Source of the DNA: an uncultured Chloroflexota bacterium
Lineage (GTDB): Bacteria; Chloroflexota; Dehalococcoidia; Lucifugimonadales; UBA1127
Direction of reading: 5' to 3'
Assembly: GCA_913045315.1 (NCBI GenBank)
Contig: CAJWQJ010000013.1
Location: forward strand, 1-62,814
Length of the DNA: 62,814 bases
Part shown: positions 44,058-53,617 of the stretch, piece after piece
How the letters are laid out: every line of letters begins with the position of its first letter
Position numbering within the stretch: the stretch's first letter is position 1
Made by a program: the position numbers and the translations under genes
The notes under the pieces: generated by a model
Database searches by the model: none
Seen by the model: the letters and a program-made list of their open reading frames with translations, nothing else
Told to the model about the DNA's origin: nothing

Positions 44058-45398
44058 ATGGATTTTAAATCTTTTTCAAATAAATACACTTCTTCAATTC
44101 ATTATGATAAACGATTGTTTCATGAAGATATTGAAGGGTCTATAGCACATATTAATATGCTTTCATCACAAGGCATTGTTGATAAAGAAGATAAGAAAAT
44201 TATAGTTGATGGATTGAAACAGATATTTTCTGAAATTGAATCTGGAAATTTTATATGGAATGAAAAGCTGGAAGATATTCATATGAATATAGAATCACGT
44301 TTGTATGAAATTATTGGAAATAAAGCAGGAAAATTACATACTGGTAGATCAAGAAACGATCAGGTTGCAACCGATCTCAGACTTTATGTAAAAAAAATTG
44401 TTGATTTAACTATTGAATCCATTAAAAATTTACAGATAGTTATATTAAATCAGGCCGAAAAACATGTTGAGGTAATAATGCCAGGATACACACATCTTCA
44501 ACATGCTCAACCAGTTACTTTAGGACATCATCTTCTTGCATATTATGAAATGCTCAATAGAGATAAAGAGAGATTTAAAGCTGTAAAAGAAATTACTGAT
44601 GTTTTGCCTCTAGGAAGTGGTGCATTAGCAGGTTCTTCATATCCGATTGATAGAAAATTTGTTGCAGAGGAATTAGGGTTTTCAAAGGTATCTAATAATA
44701 GTATGGATGCAGTTTCAGATCGAGATTTTGTGATTGAATATATATTTTCCTCATCGCTTTGCATGGCACATCTTTCTCGATTAGCTGAGGAAATAATTAT
44801 TTGGTCTTCTCAAGAGTTTGGTTTTATCAAGCTTAGCTCAGATCATACGACTGGCAGTAGCATGATGCCTCAAAAACACAATCCTGATTTAGCTGAGCTC
44901 GCAAGAGGTCGTGTAGGTAGAGTGTATGGCCATTTGATAGGCATGCTAACTACTATAAAAGGATTGCCTCTAACCTATAACCGTGATTTGCAGGAAGACA
45001 AGGAAGGCCTTTTTGATACTGTAGACATTCTAAATCAAACTTTATTTGCATTTGAGTCAATGATTATGGAAGCTACTTTTAATACTGAAAGAATGTTATC
45101 AGCTACTGATGAAGGTCAAATGTTAGCTACAGATTTAGCCGATTATCTTGTGGGTAAAGGTATTCCATTTCGCGAAGCTCATGGGATTGTATTACAGTTA
45201 AGTAAATATGCATCTAATCGAAATTCTTTTTCGGAATTAACATTAGAGGAATTTAAAAATTTTTCTGATAAGTTTGATTCTGATGTTATGGATATAACAA
45301 TCGAATCATCAGTATATGCACGTAATAGTCATGGTGGAACTTCTCCTTCTGAAGTTCGTAAAGCTATTCAAATTGCACGTAAAAAAGTTGATGTTTAG
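44058..45398 (+). CDS. argH: Argininosuccinate lyase (ArgH)
   Basis: The fumarase-superfamily signature GSSMMPQKHNPD is present, with HTGRSRNDQVATDLRL and PGYTHLQHAQPVTLGHH. It releases arginine and fumarate. At 446 residues the length is standard. The last step completes the pathway encoded in this run; argF is missing from the window. Confidence 0.95.
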   Translation: MDFKSFSNKYTSSIHYDKRLFHEDIEGSIAHINMLSSQGIVDKEDKKIIVDGLKQIFSEIESGNFIWNEKLEDIHMNIESRLYEIIGNKAGKLHTGRSRNDQVATDLRLYVKKIVDLTIESIKNLQIVILNQAEKHVEVIMPGYTHLQHAQPVTLGHHLLAYYEMLNRDKERFKAVKEITDVLPLGSGALAGSSYPIDRKFVAEELGFSKVSNNSMDAVSDRDFVIEYIFSSSLCMAHLSRLAEEIIIWSSQEFGFIKLSSDHTTGSSMMPQKHNPDLAELARGRVGRVYGHLIGMLTTIKGLPLTYNRDLQEDKEGLFDTVDILNQTLFAFESMIMEATFNTERMLSATDEGQMLATDLADYLVGKGIPFREAHGIVLQLSKYASNRNSFSELTLEEFKNFSDKFDSDVMDITIESSVYARNSHGGTSPSEVRKAIQIARKKVDV

Positions 45399-45433
45399 TA
45401 TAATTTTTCTATAAAAAAGATGTGGAGCTTTTA

Positions 45434-46750
45434 ATGGACTTGAATGATTTTTCTAAAATATTTCCTAGGTCTGCAACCACTGATAATAATGGGAATCTTG
45501 TTCTTGGTGGTGTGGGAGTTAATCATTTAATAGAGAATTTTGGTACTCCCGTATATGTAATTTGTGAAGAGACATTATTGAAGCAGTGTAATGATTTCGT
45601 AGATGCTTTTCAGAAAAGACATAAAGATACTCTTATAGCATATGCCTCCAAAGCATATCTTGGTCCAGCATTAGCACAAATTATTTCTCAGCAAGGTCTC
45701 GGACTTGATATTGTTTCTGGTGGAGAACTTGGTGTTACCAAGCTTGTGGAATTTCCTCCTGAAAAAATATATTTTCATGGCAATAATAAAATTTATGATG
45801 AATTGTACGATGCCGTAAATTATGGTGTAGGTCGTGTAGTACTAGATAGTGAAACTGAATTTCAATTTCTTGAAAAAATAGCCTCAGAACTGAATGTTGT
45901 TCAAGATGTTATGATTAGAGTTAATCCAAGTGTAGACCCTCACACTCATTCACATACGACTACAGGTATTTTAGATAGTAAATTTGGTGTACCTATTGAG
46001 ACTGGGCAAGCAACTGATTTATTAAGAAAAGTTCTTGCTTCAAAATCACTTAACTTGATTGGAATTCATTTTCATCTAGGTTCTCCTATTTTTGAAACTC
46101 AGCCTTATGCTGAAGCTATTAAAATTGTAATAGCTTTTGCTTCTGAATTTAAATCTGAGGGGTTTATACTTAAGGAATTTAGCCCTGGTGGTGGTTTTGC
46201 TATTCCGTATACACGTTCACAATCTGCTCCATCTCCTGATGATTATGCTGAGGTTATTGTTAATTCTCTGATAAGTTCTTGCGATGAAAATCAGATACCT
46301 CTTCCTAGACTAGTTGTTGAGCCGGGAAGAAGCATTATTGGTTCATCTGGTGTAGCTATTTATACAGTTGGCACAATAAAAGAGGTCATTGGAATACGTT
46401 CTTTTGCAGCTGTGGATGGTGGAATGGGTGATAATATTCGACCTGCATTATATGAGGCGGAATATGAAGCTATAGTTGCTAATCGAATAGGGGAACAAGC
46501 TAAGAAAAAATATTCCATTGTCGGTAAATTTTGTGAATCTGGAGACATTTTAGTTAAAGAAGCTCAACTTCCCATTTTAAACAGCGGTGATTTGATAGCG
46601 ATTCCTGTTTCTGGTGCATATAATGCTTCTATGGCAAGCAATTACAATATGAATGCTCGACCTCCAATTGTATCAGTTCGTGATGGAAAATTTCGTTTGT
46701 GGCGTCGGAGGGAAACTCTTTCTGACATGATTAGCGGAGATATTTGGTAA
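45434..46750 (+). CDS. lysA: Diaminopimelate decarboxylase (LysA)
   Basis: PLP enzyme of the alanine-racemase fold. YASKAYLGPAL holds the PLP lysine and HFHLGSPI, SPGGGFAIPYT and VEPGRSIIG are conserved. It makes lysine from meso-diaminopimelate. The ATG at 45434 has GGAG eight bases upstream. The stop directly abuts the GTG of holB. Confidence 0.94.
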   Translation: MDLNDFSKIFPRSATTDNNGNLVLGGVGVNHLIENFGTPVYVICEETLLKQCNDFVDAFQKRHKDTLIAYASKAYLGPALAQIISQQGLGLDIVSGGELGVTKLVEFPPEKIYFHGNNKIYDELYDAVNYGVGRVVLDSETEFQFLEKIASELNVVQDVMIRVNPSVDPHTHSHTTTGILDSKFGVPIETGQATDLLRKVLASKSLNLIGIHFHLGSPIFETQPYAEAIKIVIAFASEFKSEGFILKEFSPGGGFAIPYTRSQSAPSPDDYAEVIVNSLISSCDENQIPLPRLVVEPGRSIIGSSGVAIYTVGTIKEVIGIRSFAAVDGGMGDNIRPALYEAEYEAIVANRIGEQAKKKYSIVGKFCESGDILVKEAQLPILNSGDLIAIPVSGAYNASMASNYNMNARPPIVSVRDGKFRLWRRRETLSDMISGDIW

Positions 46751-47746
46751 GTGACTTGGAATTTTATCGGTCATTCGACTACTACTGATCTTATCGAACA
46801 AATGATAAGTGAAAATAGGTTATCTAATGCTTATCTAATTAGTGGTCAAAAACAATTAGGGAAAATGACATTAGCCATAGATATTTCGGCAGCAGTAAAT
46901 TGTAGAAACTCTAATCCGCCATGCAATACATGTGATCAATGTTTAAGAATTTATTCCGGGGTACATACAGATTTGCAAGTATTATCTTTGGACAAGGTCT
47001 CTAATTTTAGATCTATAGGCATTGATGATATTAGAGATAGTCTTTCACAAGTATTTTTGATGCCATTTGAAGGTAATTATAGATTTATAATTGTTGAAGA
47101 TTCTCATTTATTGACACGAGAGGCTGCCAATGCTTTTCTAAAGATACTTGAAGAACCACCGCCTCATCTTATTGTTGTGCTTTTAACCTCTGATCTAAAT
47201 GCTATCCTTCCTACTATAATTTCAAGATGTCAGCAAATAATATTAGCTCCAATTTCGACGGATGAAATTTCTGCAAGTTTGATAAACCATTGGGATGCTG
47301 ACCAAGAATTTGCTAATAATATTGCTCAAATTTCTGGGGGAAGTATGGGTAAAGCAATTGAGTTATTTTCTGACCCATCAATTTTAGAGATTCGCAATAG
47401 AAGATCCGAGATATTGTTAGAATTAATTAATGGAACGATTATAGAAAGATTTGAATATGTTTCGGACTTAGCTTTTTCAGAAAATATTGAGATTCATGCT
47501 ATTTTAGATTTATGGCTTATTCTTTGTAAAAATGCTTTGTTATATGGAACAGTTGGAAATTCTATTACAGATTTCGATGTATTTTTTTACAAGGGACTGG
47601 AGAAATTTGGATTTTCGAATAAACAAGTTTTGTTGTTTATAGAAGAAATTAGAAATGCTAAAGAACTAATCAATTTAAACGTAGATAAAAGACTTGTTCT
47701 AGAACAACTTATGCTTTCTTTTCCTAATATGTCGAATGAGACATAG
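46751..47746 (+). CDS. holB: DNA polymerase III delta' subunit (HolB)
   Basis: Clamp-loader subunit of the AAA+ family. The zinc-binding cysteine set is C-x8-C-x2-C-x2-C (NCRNSNPPCNTCDQCL). The P-loop is degenerate (GQKQLGKMT, Met where Ser or Thr is needed), as in delta' proteins that do not bind ATP. ILEEPPPHLIVVLLTS and SRCQQ are typical. It follows lysA without a gap. Confidence 0.9.
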   Translation: MTWNFIGHSTTTDLIEQMISENRLSNAYLISGQKQLGKMTLAIDISAAVNCRNSNPPCNTCDQCLRIYSGVHTDLQVLSLDKVSNFRSIGIDDIRDSLSQVFLMPFEGNYRFIIVEDSHLLTREAANAFLKILEEPPPHLIVVLLTSDLNAILPTIISRCQQIILAPISTDEISASLINHWDADQEFANNIAQISGGSMGKAIELFSDPSILEIRNRRSEILLELINGTIIERFEYVSDLAFSENIEIHAILDLWLILCKNALLYGTVGNSITDFDVFFYKGLEKFGFSNKQVLLFIEEIRNAKELINLNVDKRLVLEQLMLSFPNMSNET

Positions 47747-47779
47747 GTTTCACAGTATAAAAACTAGATTTGCACTCTT

Positions 47780-48751
47780 CTAACTATCAAATTGAAATTC
47801 ACCACTCTTGCCACCACTTTTTTTTATTAGGTGGATATTATCAATGATTATTCGCTTATCAGAGGCCTTACACATATCATAAATTGTTAGACCAGCTACT
47901 GCTACAGCAGTTAAGGCTTCCATTTCAACTCCAGTTTTCCAAAATGCTTCTACGGTTGAATGGATTATTATTTCCGACGGATTTTCAGAGAATGAAAAGT
48001 CTAAAGTAACAGATTCTAAAGGTATTTGATGACATAAAGGAATTAATTTATCTGTTTGCTTAGCAGCCATTATTCCTGCTAGTCTTGCAGTTGATAAAAC
48101 GTCACCTTTTGGGATAGAGTTTTTTTGAATCATTGAGAGTACATCTGTTCTTATTTTAACTGTTCCTTGGGCTTTAGCTATTCTTTTGGTTTCGTTTTTA
48201 TTCCCAATATTGACCATTTGGGCATTTCCTGATGTATCAACATGGGTCAGTTTTTCTGGATTCTGAAATAATTCTGAAGGAGAAACTGCTTGTTCCGATG
48301 ATTTTTCGAAAGTAATTTTATAATTTTCAATTTTTGGTTCTTTTGACAAAACTCCAGATTGAAATTGAGCCAGAGCATTTACAAATTCATTTTCAGGAAT
48401 TCCAGAGTGTCCTTCAATTTTTTGCCATGTTATGTTTCTATTTAGGCATAGTCTATCTAATTCTTTCCATAAATCTAAGTTTTTTCCCCGATTCCATTTT
48501 TTGGTCATAGTTCCAATTAAATATTGACTATCACTAAAAATTTTAATTATTGAATCTGCTGGAGTGCCTTCAATTCCTTTTATCGCAGATAACAATTCCA
48601 TCCTGTTACTGGTTGGATTATTCTCCTTTTTTTCACATCCTTGAAATATACTATATTGATTGTTTATTGTCAGAAGTGCTCCCCATCCTCCATTTTCTGT
48701 GGATGAGCTGTAGGACCCGTCAGTGTAGATAATATAATTTTGAATGTTCAT
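47780..48751 (-). CDS. RNase HI-like domain fused to MoaC (cyclic pyranopterin monophosphate synthase)
   Basis: A continuous 323-residue frame. Residues 1-130 are RNase HI-like: Asp11 in YTDGSY, Glu52 in NRMELL, Asp74 in FSDSQY and His115 in GHSG, but the fourth acid is replaced by Asn125 (ENEFVNALA). Residues about 165-323 are a full MoaC: LTHVDTSGNAQMV, ARLAGIMAAKQT, PLCHQIPL and MCKASDK, with the two active lysines. MoaC makes cyclic pyranopterin monophosphate with MoaA, whose gene is 6 bp upstream. The fusion is unusual; I know of no reason to link RNase H to molybdopterin synthesis. The whole frame is clean, so it is not a sequencing join. Confidence 0.88.
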   Translation of the reverse strand: MNIQNYIIYTDGSYSSSTENGGWGALLTINNQYSIFQGCEKKENNPTSNRMELLSAIKGIEGTPADSIIKIFSDSQYLIGTMTKKWNRGKNLDLWKELDRLCLNRNITWQKIEGHSGIPENEFVNALAQFQSGVLSKEPKIENYKITFEKSSEQAVSPSELFQNPEKLTHVDTSGNAQMVNIGNKNETKRIAKAQGTVKIRTDVLSMIQKNSIPKGDVLSTARLAGIMAAKQTDKLIPLCHQIPLESVTLDFSFSENPSEIIIHSTVEAFWKTGVEMEALTAVAVAGLTIYDMCKASDKRIIIDNIHLIKKSGGKSGEFQFDS

Positions 48752-48757
48752 AATGTG

Positions 48758-49771
48758 TTATCCACCAATTGCATACATTTCTACTTTAGTTTTTTTAGTA
48801 GGAGTTGATAGTGATGATCTAATTTCAGAGTATCGATCGTCACGAGCTCCCCAAAGCTTAGCTATAAAATCCTTAAGTTTCTCATCAGATTTGTCTGAAC
48901 GTAATAGTGTTTTTATATCATGGCCAATATTTGAAAAAAGACAGGTATAGAGCTTCCCGTCTGTTGATAATCGAGCTCGTGTACATGTTGAGCAAAAGGG
49001 TACTGACACTGAAGAGATAACTCCGATTTCTCCATTACCATCTTTAAAACGATATCTGCTTGCAACTTCACCTATATAATTTTCACCTATAGGTTCTATT
49101 GGAAATTCCTTCTGTATGATTTTTACGATTTCGTCTGCAGTAATTACATGCTCTTTTTTCCATTCATTCAATGTTCCAACATCCATATACTCAATAAAAC
49201 GTAATATGTGATCTTCACCTTTGTATTTTCTTATCAAAGGTAATATTGAATTTTCATTCACACCTTTTTTTACAACGACATTGATTTTCACAGGTTTGAA
49301 ACCAACTTTGATAGCCTCATCAATACCCAGCATAACTGTTTCAGGTTCAAAGTTTCTGCCATTCATTTCCTTAAATGTTTCTGGGTCAAGAGAGTCTAGG
49401 CTAACAGTGATGCGTTCTAATCCAGCATCCTTTAATTTCCTTGCCATACTAGGCAATAAATAACCATTTGTTGTCATTGTGAGATCATTTAAGCCATCAA
49501 TTTTTGATAGAGGATGGATAAGATTATGAATATCTGCTCGTACTAAGGGCTCCCCTCCAGTTATTCTTATTTTGTTTACTCCTATTTCAACAAATAGTTT
49601 TGCGACTCTCTCAATCTCTTCAAAGCTAAGAATTTGGTTTTTGTTTAAAAATTTGTAACTATAACCATAAATTTCAGCTGGCATACAGTATGGGCATCTG
49701 AAATTACATCGGTCTGTTACCGAGATTCGTAGATCACGAAGTGGTCTTTTGTATGTATCTAATAATTCCAT
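48758..49771 (-). CDS. moaA: GTP 3',8-cyclase (MoaA)
   Basis: Radical SAM enzyme that starts molybdopterin synthesis. The SAM cluster is C22-x3-C26-x2-C29 (RCNFRCPYC) and the C-terminal substrate cluster is CSTC...C in PFCSTCTRARLSTDGKLYTC. The C-terminus ends in GG, as needed for the activating role. Its stop is inside the ribosome site of the fusion gene. 337 residues. Confidence 0.94.
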   Translation of the reverse strand: MELLDTYKRPLRDLRISVTDRCNFRCPYCMPAEIYGYSYKFLNKNQILSFEEIERVAKLFVEIGVNKIRITGGEPLVRADIHNLIHPLSKIDGLNDLTMTTNGYLLPSMARKLKDAGLERITVSLDSLDPETFKEMNGRNFEPETVMLGIDEAIKVGFKPVKINVVVKKGVNENSILPLIRKYKGEDHILRFIEYMDVGTLNEWKKEHVITADEIVKIIQKEFPIEPIGENYIGEVASRYRFKDGNGEIGVISSVSVPFCSTCTRARLSTDGKLYTCLFSNIGHDIKTLLRSDKSDEKLKDFIAKLWGARDDRYSEIRSSLSTPTKKTKVEMYAIGG

Positions 49772-49791
49772 TGATAAAAATTATGTTTCCT

Positions 49792-50400
49792 TCAAGTAAT
49801 AATTTTTCTGTTAATTATAGTTTTAGAAAGGTTTTTTGCAGCCTTTCCTCTGTGGCTTATTTCATTCTTATCTATTTCAGAGATTTCTGCCATAGTTTTT
49901 TTGATTTTTGGTATATAGAAAATTGGATCATAACCGAAGCCATTATACCCCTGTGGAGTTGATGTGATAATACCTTCGCATATTCCTTCCGATATACTAA
50001 TTATCTTTTTTGGTTCTGAAAGCACTAAGCAACATCGAAACTGGGCTGTTCTTTGGTGGGCAGGATAATTATTGAGAAGTGATAGTAGTAAAGTAATTCT
50101 ATCATGGTCGGTAGCATCTTCCCCAGCGAATCTTTTTGAGTGAACTCCAGGTTTCCCCCCAAGAGCATCAACTTCTAAACCTGAGTCGTCTGCTATAGTT
50201 AACATGCCACTAAGTTTTGCGTAAAAAGAAGCTTTAATAACTGCATTTTCTTCAAAAGTACTACCTGTTTCTTCAACATCTTTATCAATTCCTATATCCT
50301 TAAGGGATACGAACGAAAAAGGTAGTTTTTTTAATAGTCTCGCCAATTCTCTTGCTTTTCCATTACTAGTTGTAGCTATAAGAATTTTCGACTTTTTCAT
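49792..50400 (-). CDS. rdgB: XTP/dITP diphosphatase (RdgB/HAM1)
   Basis: Removes non-canonical purine nucleotides from the pool. IATTSNGKARELARLL at the start, ADDSGLEVDALGGKPGVHSKRFAG and the EISHRGKA end are conserved. 202 residues. It lies 20 bp upstream of moaA on the same strand, downstream of fba. Confidence 0.93.
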   Translation of the reverse strand: MKKSKILIATTSNGKARELARLLKKLPFSFVSLKDIGIDKDVEETGSTFEENAVIKASFYAKLSGMLTIADDSGLEVDALGGKPGVHSKRFAGEDATDHDRITLLLSLLNNYPAHQRTAQFRCCLVLSEPKKIISISEGICEGIITSTPQGYNGFGYDPIFYIPKIKKTMAEISEIDKNEISHRGKAAKNLSKTIINRKIIT

Positions 50401-50412
50401 TTAATTGAAATA

Positions 50413-51432
50413 TCATTCCATGTTTGGTGAATAAATACCTTGACGCGCAGCACTTGTAAGTTTTGCCCTATGATGGAAAGCGTCTTGAGCAGCTTTTACA
50501 TTATTTGCTTCACCACTCCATGCTTTTAATGGAGAGGCTTGAAGTCCTCTTCCATATGAAAAGCTTAATTGCCATGGTGCATTTACTTCTGCTGCTCTTT
50601 TGTTTATTGCATTTAAGTTTGTTGTAGCTTCTTGATCACTTTGTCCTCCAGATAAAAAGACAATGCCAGGTACGGCTGCTGGAACTGATCTACTAAAACA
50701 TTCAATGGTTTTTATAGCAACTTCATCAGCGTTAGCTCTATTGTTGGCGGTGCTTCCAGATAAAACCATGCTTGGTTTAAGTAGTGTTCCTTCGAGAACT
50801 ACTCTCTGTCGATATAGTTGAGAATAGACTTCTTTGAGGGTGACTTCGTTTACTTCTAGGCAGCGATCGATACTATGATCGCCATCCATTAGAACTTCAG
50901 GCTCTACAATAGGAACTAATCCTGCTTCTTGGCTCAATGCAGCAAATCTAGCTAGTGCATGGGCATTAGTTTCTATACAATAATCACTTGGGATATCATC
51001 ACTGATCGTTATCACTCCGCGCCATTTTGTAAACACTGCACCTAATTCAGCATATTCATTTAGTCTATTTCTTAGTCCATCAAGCCCTTCTGTAACTAAC
51101 TCATTCGGGGAAGATGGCAAGGATTGTGTTCCTTTATCTACTTTTATACCTGGTAATATGCCTTGATCTAATAAAACTTTGACTAAAGGAGTGCCATCTG
51201 ATCCATTCTGACGAAGTGTTTCATCAAAGAGGATTATGCCACTTATGTAGTTATATGCACCTTCGGTGCGGAAGAGCAATTCACGATAATTACGTCTATT
51301 GTCTTCAGTTGATTCAACATTAATGCTGTCAAAACGACGTTGAATAGTTCCACTACTTTCGTCTGCAGCAAGTATTCCTTTTGCTGGTGCCACTAAAGCA
51401 TTCGCTGTTTTAATTAATCTTTCTACATCCAA
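50413..51432 (-). CDS. Fructose-bisphosphate aldolase, class I
   Basis: The 339-residue protein is a metazoan/plant-type class I aldolase: GILAADESSGTIQRRF at the N-terminus, and the Schiff-base lysine in GTLLKPSMVLSG. It cleaves or forms fructose-1,6-bisphosphate without metal. TTG start with AAGGGGG upstream. Its gene is beside fbp, so the pair supports gluconeogenesis. Confidence 0.92.
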   Translation of the reverse strand: MDVERLIKTANALVAPAKGILAADESSGTIQRRFDSINVESTEDNRRNYRELLFRTEGAYNYISGIILFDETLRQNGSDGTPLVKVLLDQGILPGIKVDKGTQSLPSSPNELVTEGLDGLRNRLNEYAELGAVFTKWRGVITISDDIPSDYCIETNAHALARFAALSQEAGLVPIVEPEVLMDGDHSIDRCLEVNEVTLKEVYSQLYRQRVVLEGTLLKPSMVLSGSTANNRANADEVAIKTIECFSRSVPAAVPGIVFLSGGQSDQEATTNLNAINKRAAEVNAPWQLSFSYGRGLQASPLKAWSGEANNVKAAQDAFHHRAKLTSAARQGIYSPNME

Positions 51433-51482
51433 AATAGCCCCCTTATACTATTAAAGATTATATCAGAAAATTCTAATAAAAT

Positions 51483-52451
51483 TTAATTGTTCATTGTAGC
51501 AACAATTTTTTTTATAACGTCAGTATTGCCTAATATAAGTGGTGTTCTTTGATGTAATTGCTCTGGAATTATGTCTAAAATTCTTTCTTTTCCTGTAGTA
51601 GCCATCCCCCCTGCCTGTTCAACGACAAAACCAAGTGGATTAGCTTCATACATTAATCGCAACCTTCCTTCAGGTCTTTTTACATCTCCAGGATATAGAA
51701 ATACACCACCCTTTAATAAGTTTCTATGAAAATCTGCAACTAAAGAACCTACGTATCTTAAAGAATAAGAATTTCTTAGTGACAGAACAACTTCTTTTGT
51801 ATTTGGTTCTAAGTCTTCAAAATTTCCCTCATTCGTACTGTAGTAAGGACATTCTTGTGGGATAACTATATCCTTATGGGTATGCATAAAGATATTAGTT
51901 GTTGAGTCCAAGGTAAAACCTTGAACACTTTTATCTATAGCTGTTACTAATACTGTACTTGAACCATAAACTATATAAACTGCTGCAACTTGTTCGTTTC
52001 CTGGTCGTAAAAGAGTTGCTTCATCAACATTTTCCAATGAGTTTCTTTTCCAAATACCAAATATTGATCCGATACTTACAGCTACATCTATATTAGAAGA
52101 TCCATCTAATGGATCCATAAGCACTATGTAGGAATGATTTTCAGAAGTTCCAGCAATAACCGGTCTTTCAATTTCTTCACATCCTATTACTGCAACTTTT
52201 TCGGTTTTACTTAAAACATTTACAAATGTATCTGAACTTAATTTATCTAATTTTTGGACAATTTCACCTTGAATATTGGTGTCTCCAGTGGTCCCAAGAG
52301 CATCTACTATGGCACCTTGTTGGACTTGCTGATTGACATTCTTGGTTCCCTCTCCAATAGATATAATGACTTCTTTTAGTCCAGAATATTGTGGTTTATC
52401 TTTAAGGAAAGCTAACAAGAATTCGCTGAGAGTATTTTGATTATCGGACAA
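51483..52451 (-). CDS. fbp: Fructose-1,6-bisphosphatase, class I
   Basis: Gluconeogenic phosphatase of 322 residues. The metal site MDPLDGSSNIDV and the substrate region GGVFLYPGDVKRPEGRLRLMYEANP are conserved. It starts at TTG with GGTGG upstream. It precedes fba on the same strand, 50 bp apart. Confidence 0.93.
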   Translation of the reverse strand: MSDNQNTLSEFLLAFLKDKPQYSGLKEVIISIGEGTKNVNQQVQQGAIVDALGTTGDTNIQGEIVQKLDKLSSDTFVNVLSKTEKVAVIGCEEIERPVIAGTSENHSYIVLMDPLDGSSNIDVAVSIGSIFGIWKRNSLENVDEATLLRPGNEQVAAVYIVYGSSTVLVTAIDKSVQGFTLDSTTNIFMHTHKDIVIPQECPYYSTNEGNFEDLEPNTKEVVLSLRNSYSLRYVGSLVADFHRNLLKGGVFLYPGDVKRPEGRLRLMYEANPLGFVVEQAGGMATTGKERILDIIPEQLHQRTPLILGNTDVIKKIVATMNN

Positions 52452-52616
52452 ATCAAACCACCACTTAATGATTTTTTTACCTAATATTTGATGCGGTAGT
52501 AACTTAATTTTAACTACTATTTGTGAAGTCTAACAGGAAAATTTACAGAGTGTCAACGAGATTTATTTAGGCAGGAATTATGTTATAAAATGGTTTAGCG
52601 TATCCAGTTAATTTGA

Positions 52617-53477
52617 TTACTTTAAGGATTTCATTATTTCCCATGTGGACCTTGATCTATTTAGAGTATAAAAATGTATTCCCGGTGAATTGTTTTTTAG
52701 TAATTCTTGGCATTGCATTAGAGAAAATTCAATGCCGAATTGTTCTACTGATTTTGGATCATCCTGAATAGAATAAAGTTTATCTAGCATAGTTTTTGGA
52801 ATTTTTGCTCCTGAAAGTTTTGTAATTCGAATTATTTGATTTACATTGGTAATAGGCATGATACCAGGAATTATTGGCACTTTGATTCCGATTGCAATTG
52901 CTCTATCCATAAATTCGAAATAGCTTGAATTATCAAAAAATAACTGTGTAATTATGAAATCAGCTCCTGCTTCAACTTTTAATTTTAAATATTCCATGTC
53001 AGTTTGTGCATTTACTGCTTCTTGATGTGTTTCAGGGTATCCTGCTATTCCAATGCATTGTTTATAATTAGACTTAATAAATTCCACAAGTTGAATTGCG
53101 TGAGTAAAATGTCCTTCATCCTCCGGGAAGCTAGAATATCCTTTGGGTGGGTCGCCGCGTAAAGCCATAATATTACTAACATTATTGGTTGATAATGATG
53201 TTAGTACTTCATCGATTTCTTCTTTATTTGATCGTAAACATGTTAGGTGAGCCATTGCTTCAGTTCCTATTTTGTTAAGTATATCTGACACAAGACTCAC
53301 TGTTTTTTCTCTTGTTTTACCTCCCGTTCCATATGTTACAGAAACGAAGGATGGATCCAATAACTTTAGGTCTTCAATAGTTTTGAAAAGCGTATCAAAT
53401 CCCTCAGGTGTTGCAGGCGGGAAGAATTCGAAAGAGAACGACTTTGGATTTTGTTGTAGAATGTCTTTTATGAACAT
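52617..53477 (-). CDS. metF: Methylenetetrahydrofolate reductase (MetF)
   Basis: FAD enzyme making 5-methyl-THF for methionine. FSFEFFPPATPEGFDTLF, VTYGTGG, ALRGDPPKG and the substrate segment QLFFDN are conserved. At 286 residues it is the bacterial catalytic domain only. AAGG lies before the ATG. Neighbouring intergenic regions (52452-52616, 53478-53617) hold no RNA structure that I can support. Confidence 0.93.
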   Translation of the reverse strand: MFIKDILQQNPKSFSFEFFPPATPEGFDTLFKTIEDLKLLDPSFVSVTYGTGGKTREKTVSLVSDILNKIGTEAMAHLTCLRSNKEEIDEVLTSLSTNNVSNIMALRGDPPKGYSSFPEDEGHFTHAIQLVEFIKSNYKQCIGIAGYPETHQEAVNAQTDMEYLKLKVEAGADFIITQLFFDNSSYFEFMDRAIAIGIKVPIIPGIMPITNVNQIIRITKLSGAKIPKTMLDKLYSIQDDPKSVEQFGIEFSLMQCQELLKNNSPGIHFYTLNRSRSTWEIMKSLK

Positions 53478-53617
53478 TAAATAGACCTTTGTAAGTAATT
53501 AATAATTTTAAGGAAAAGATATTCTAATAGCAACTTTCGATAAATATAGTAGATTAGTTGACAACAAGATTTCAGTCATATAATGTTTCACGCGATCAAA
53601 TCCTAGAGGTTTATTAA

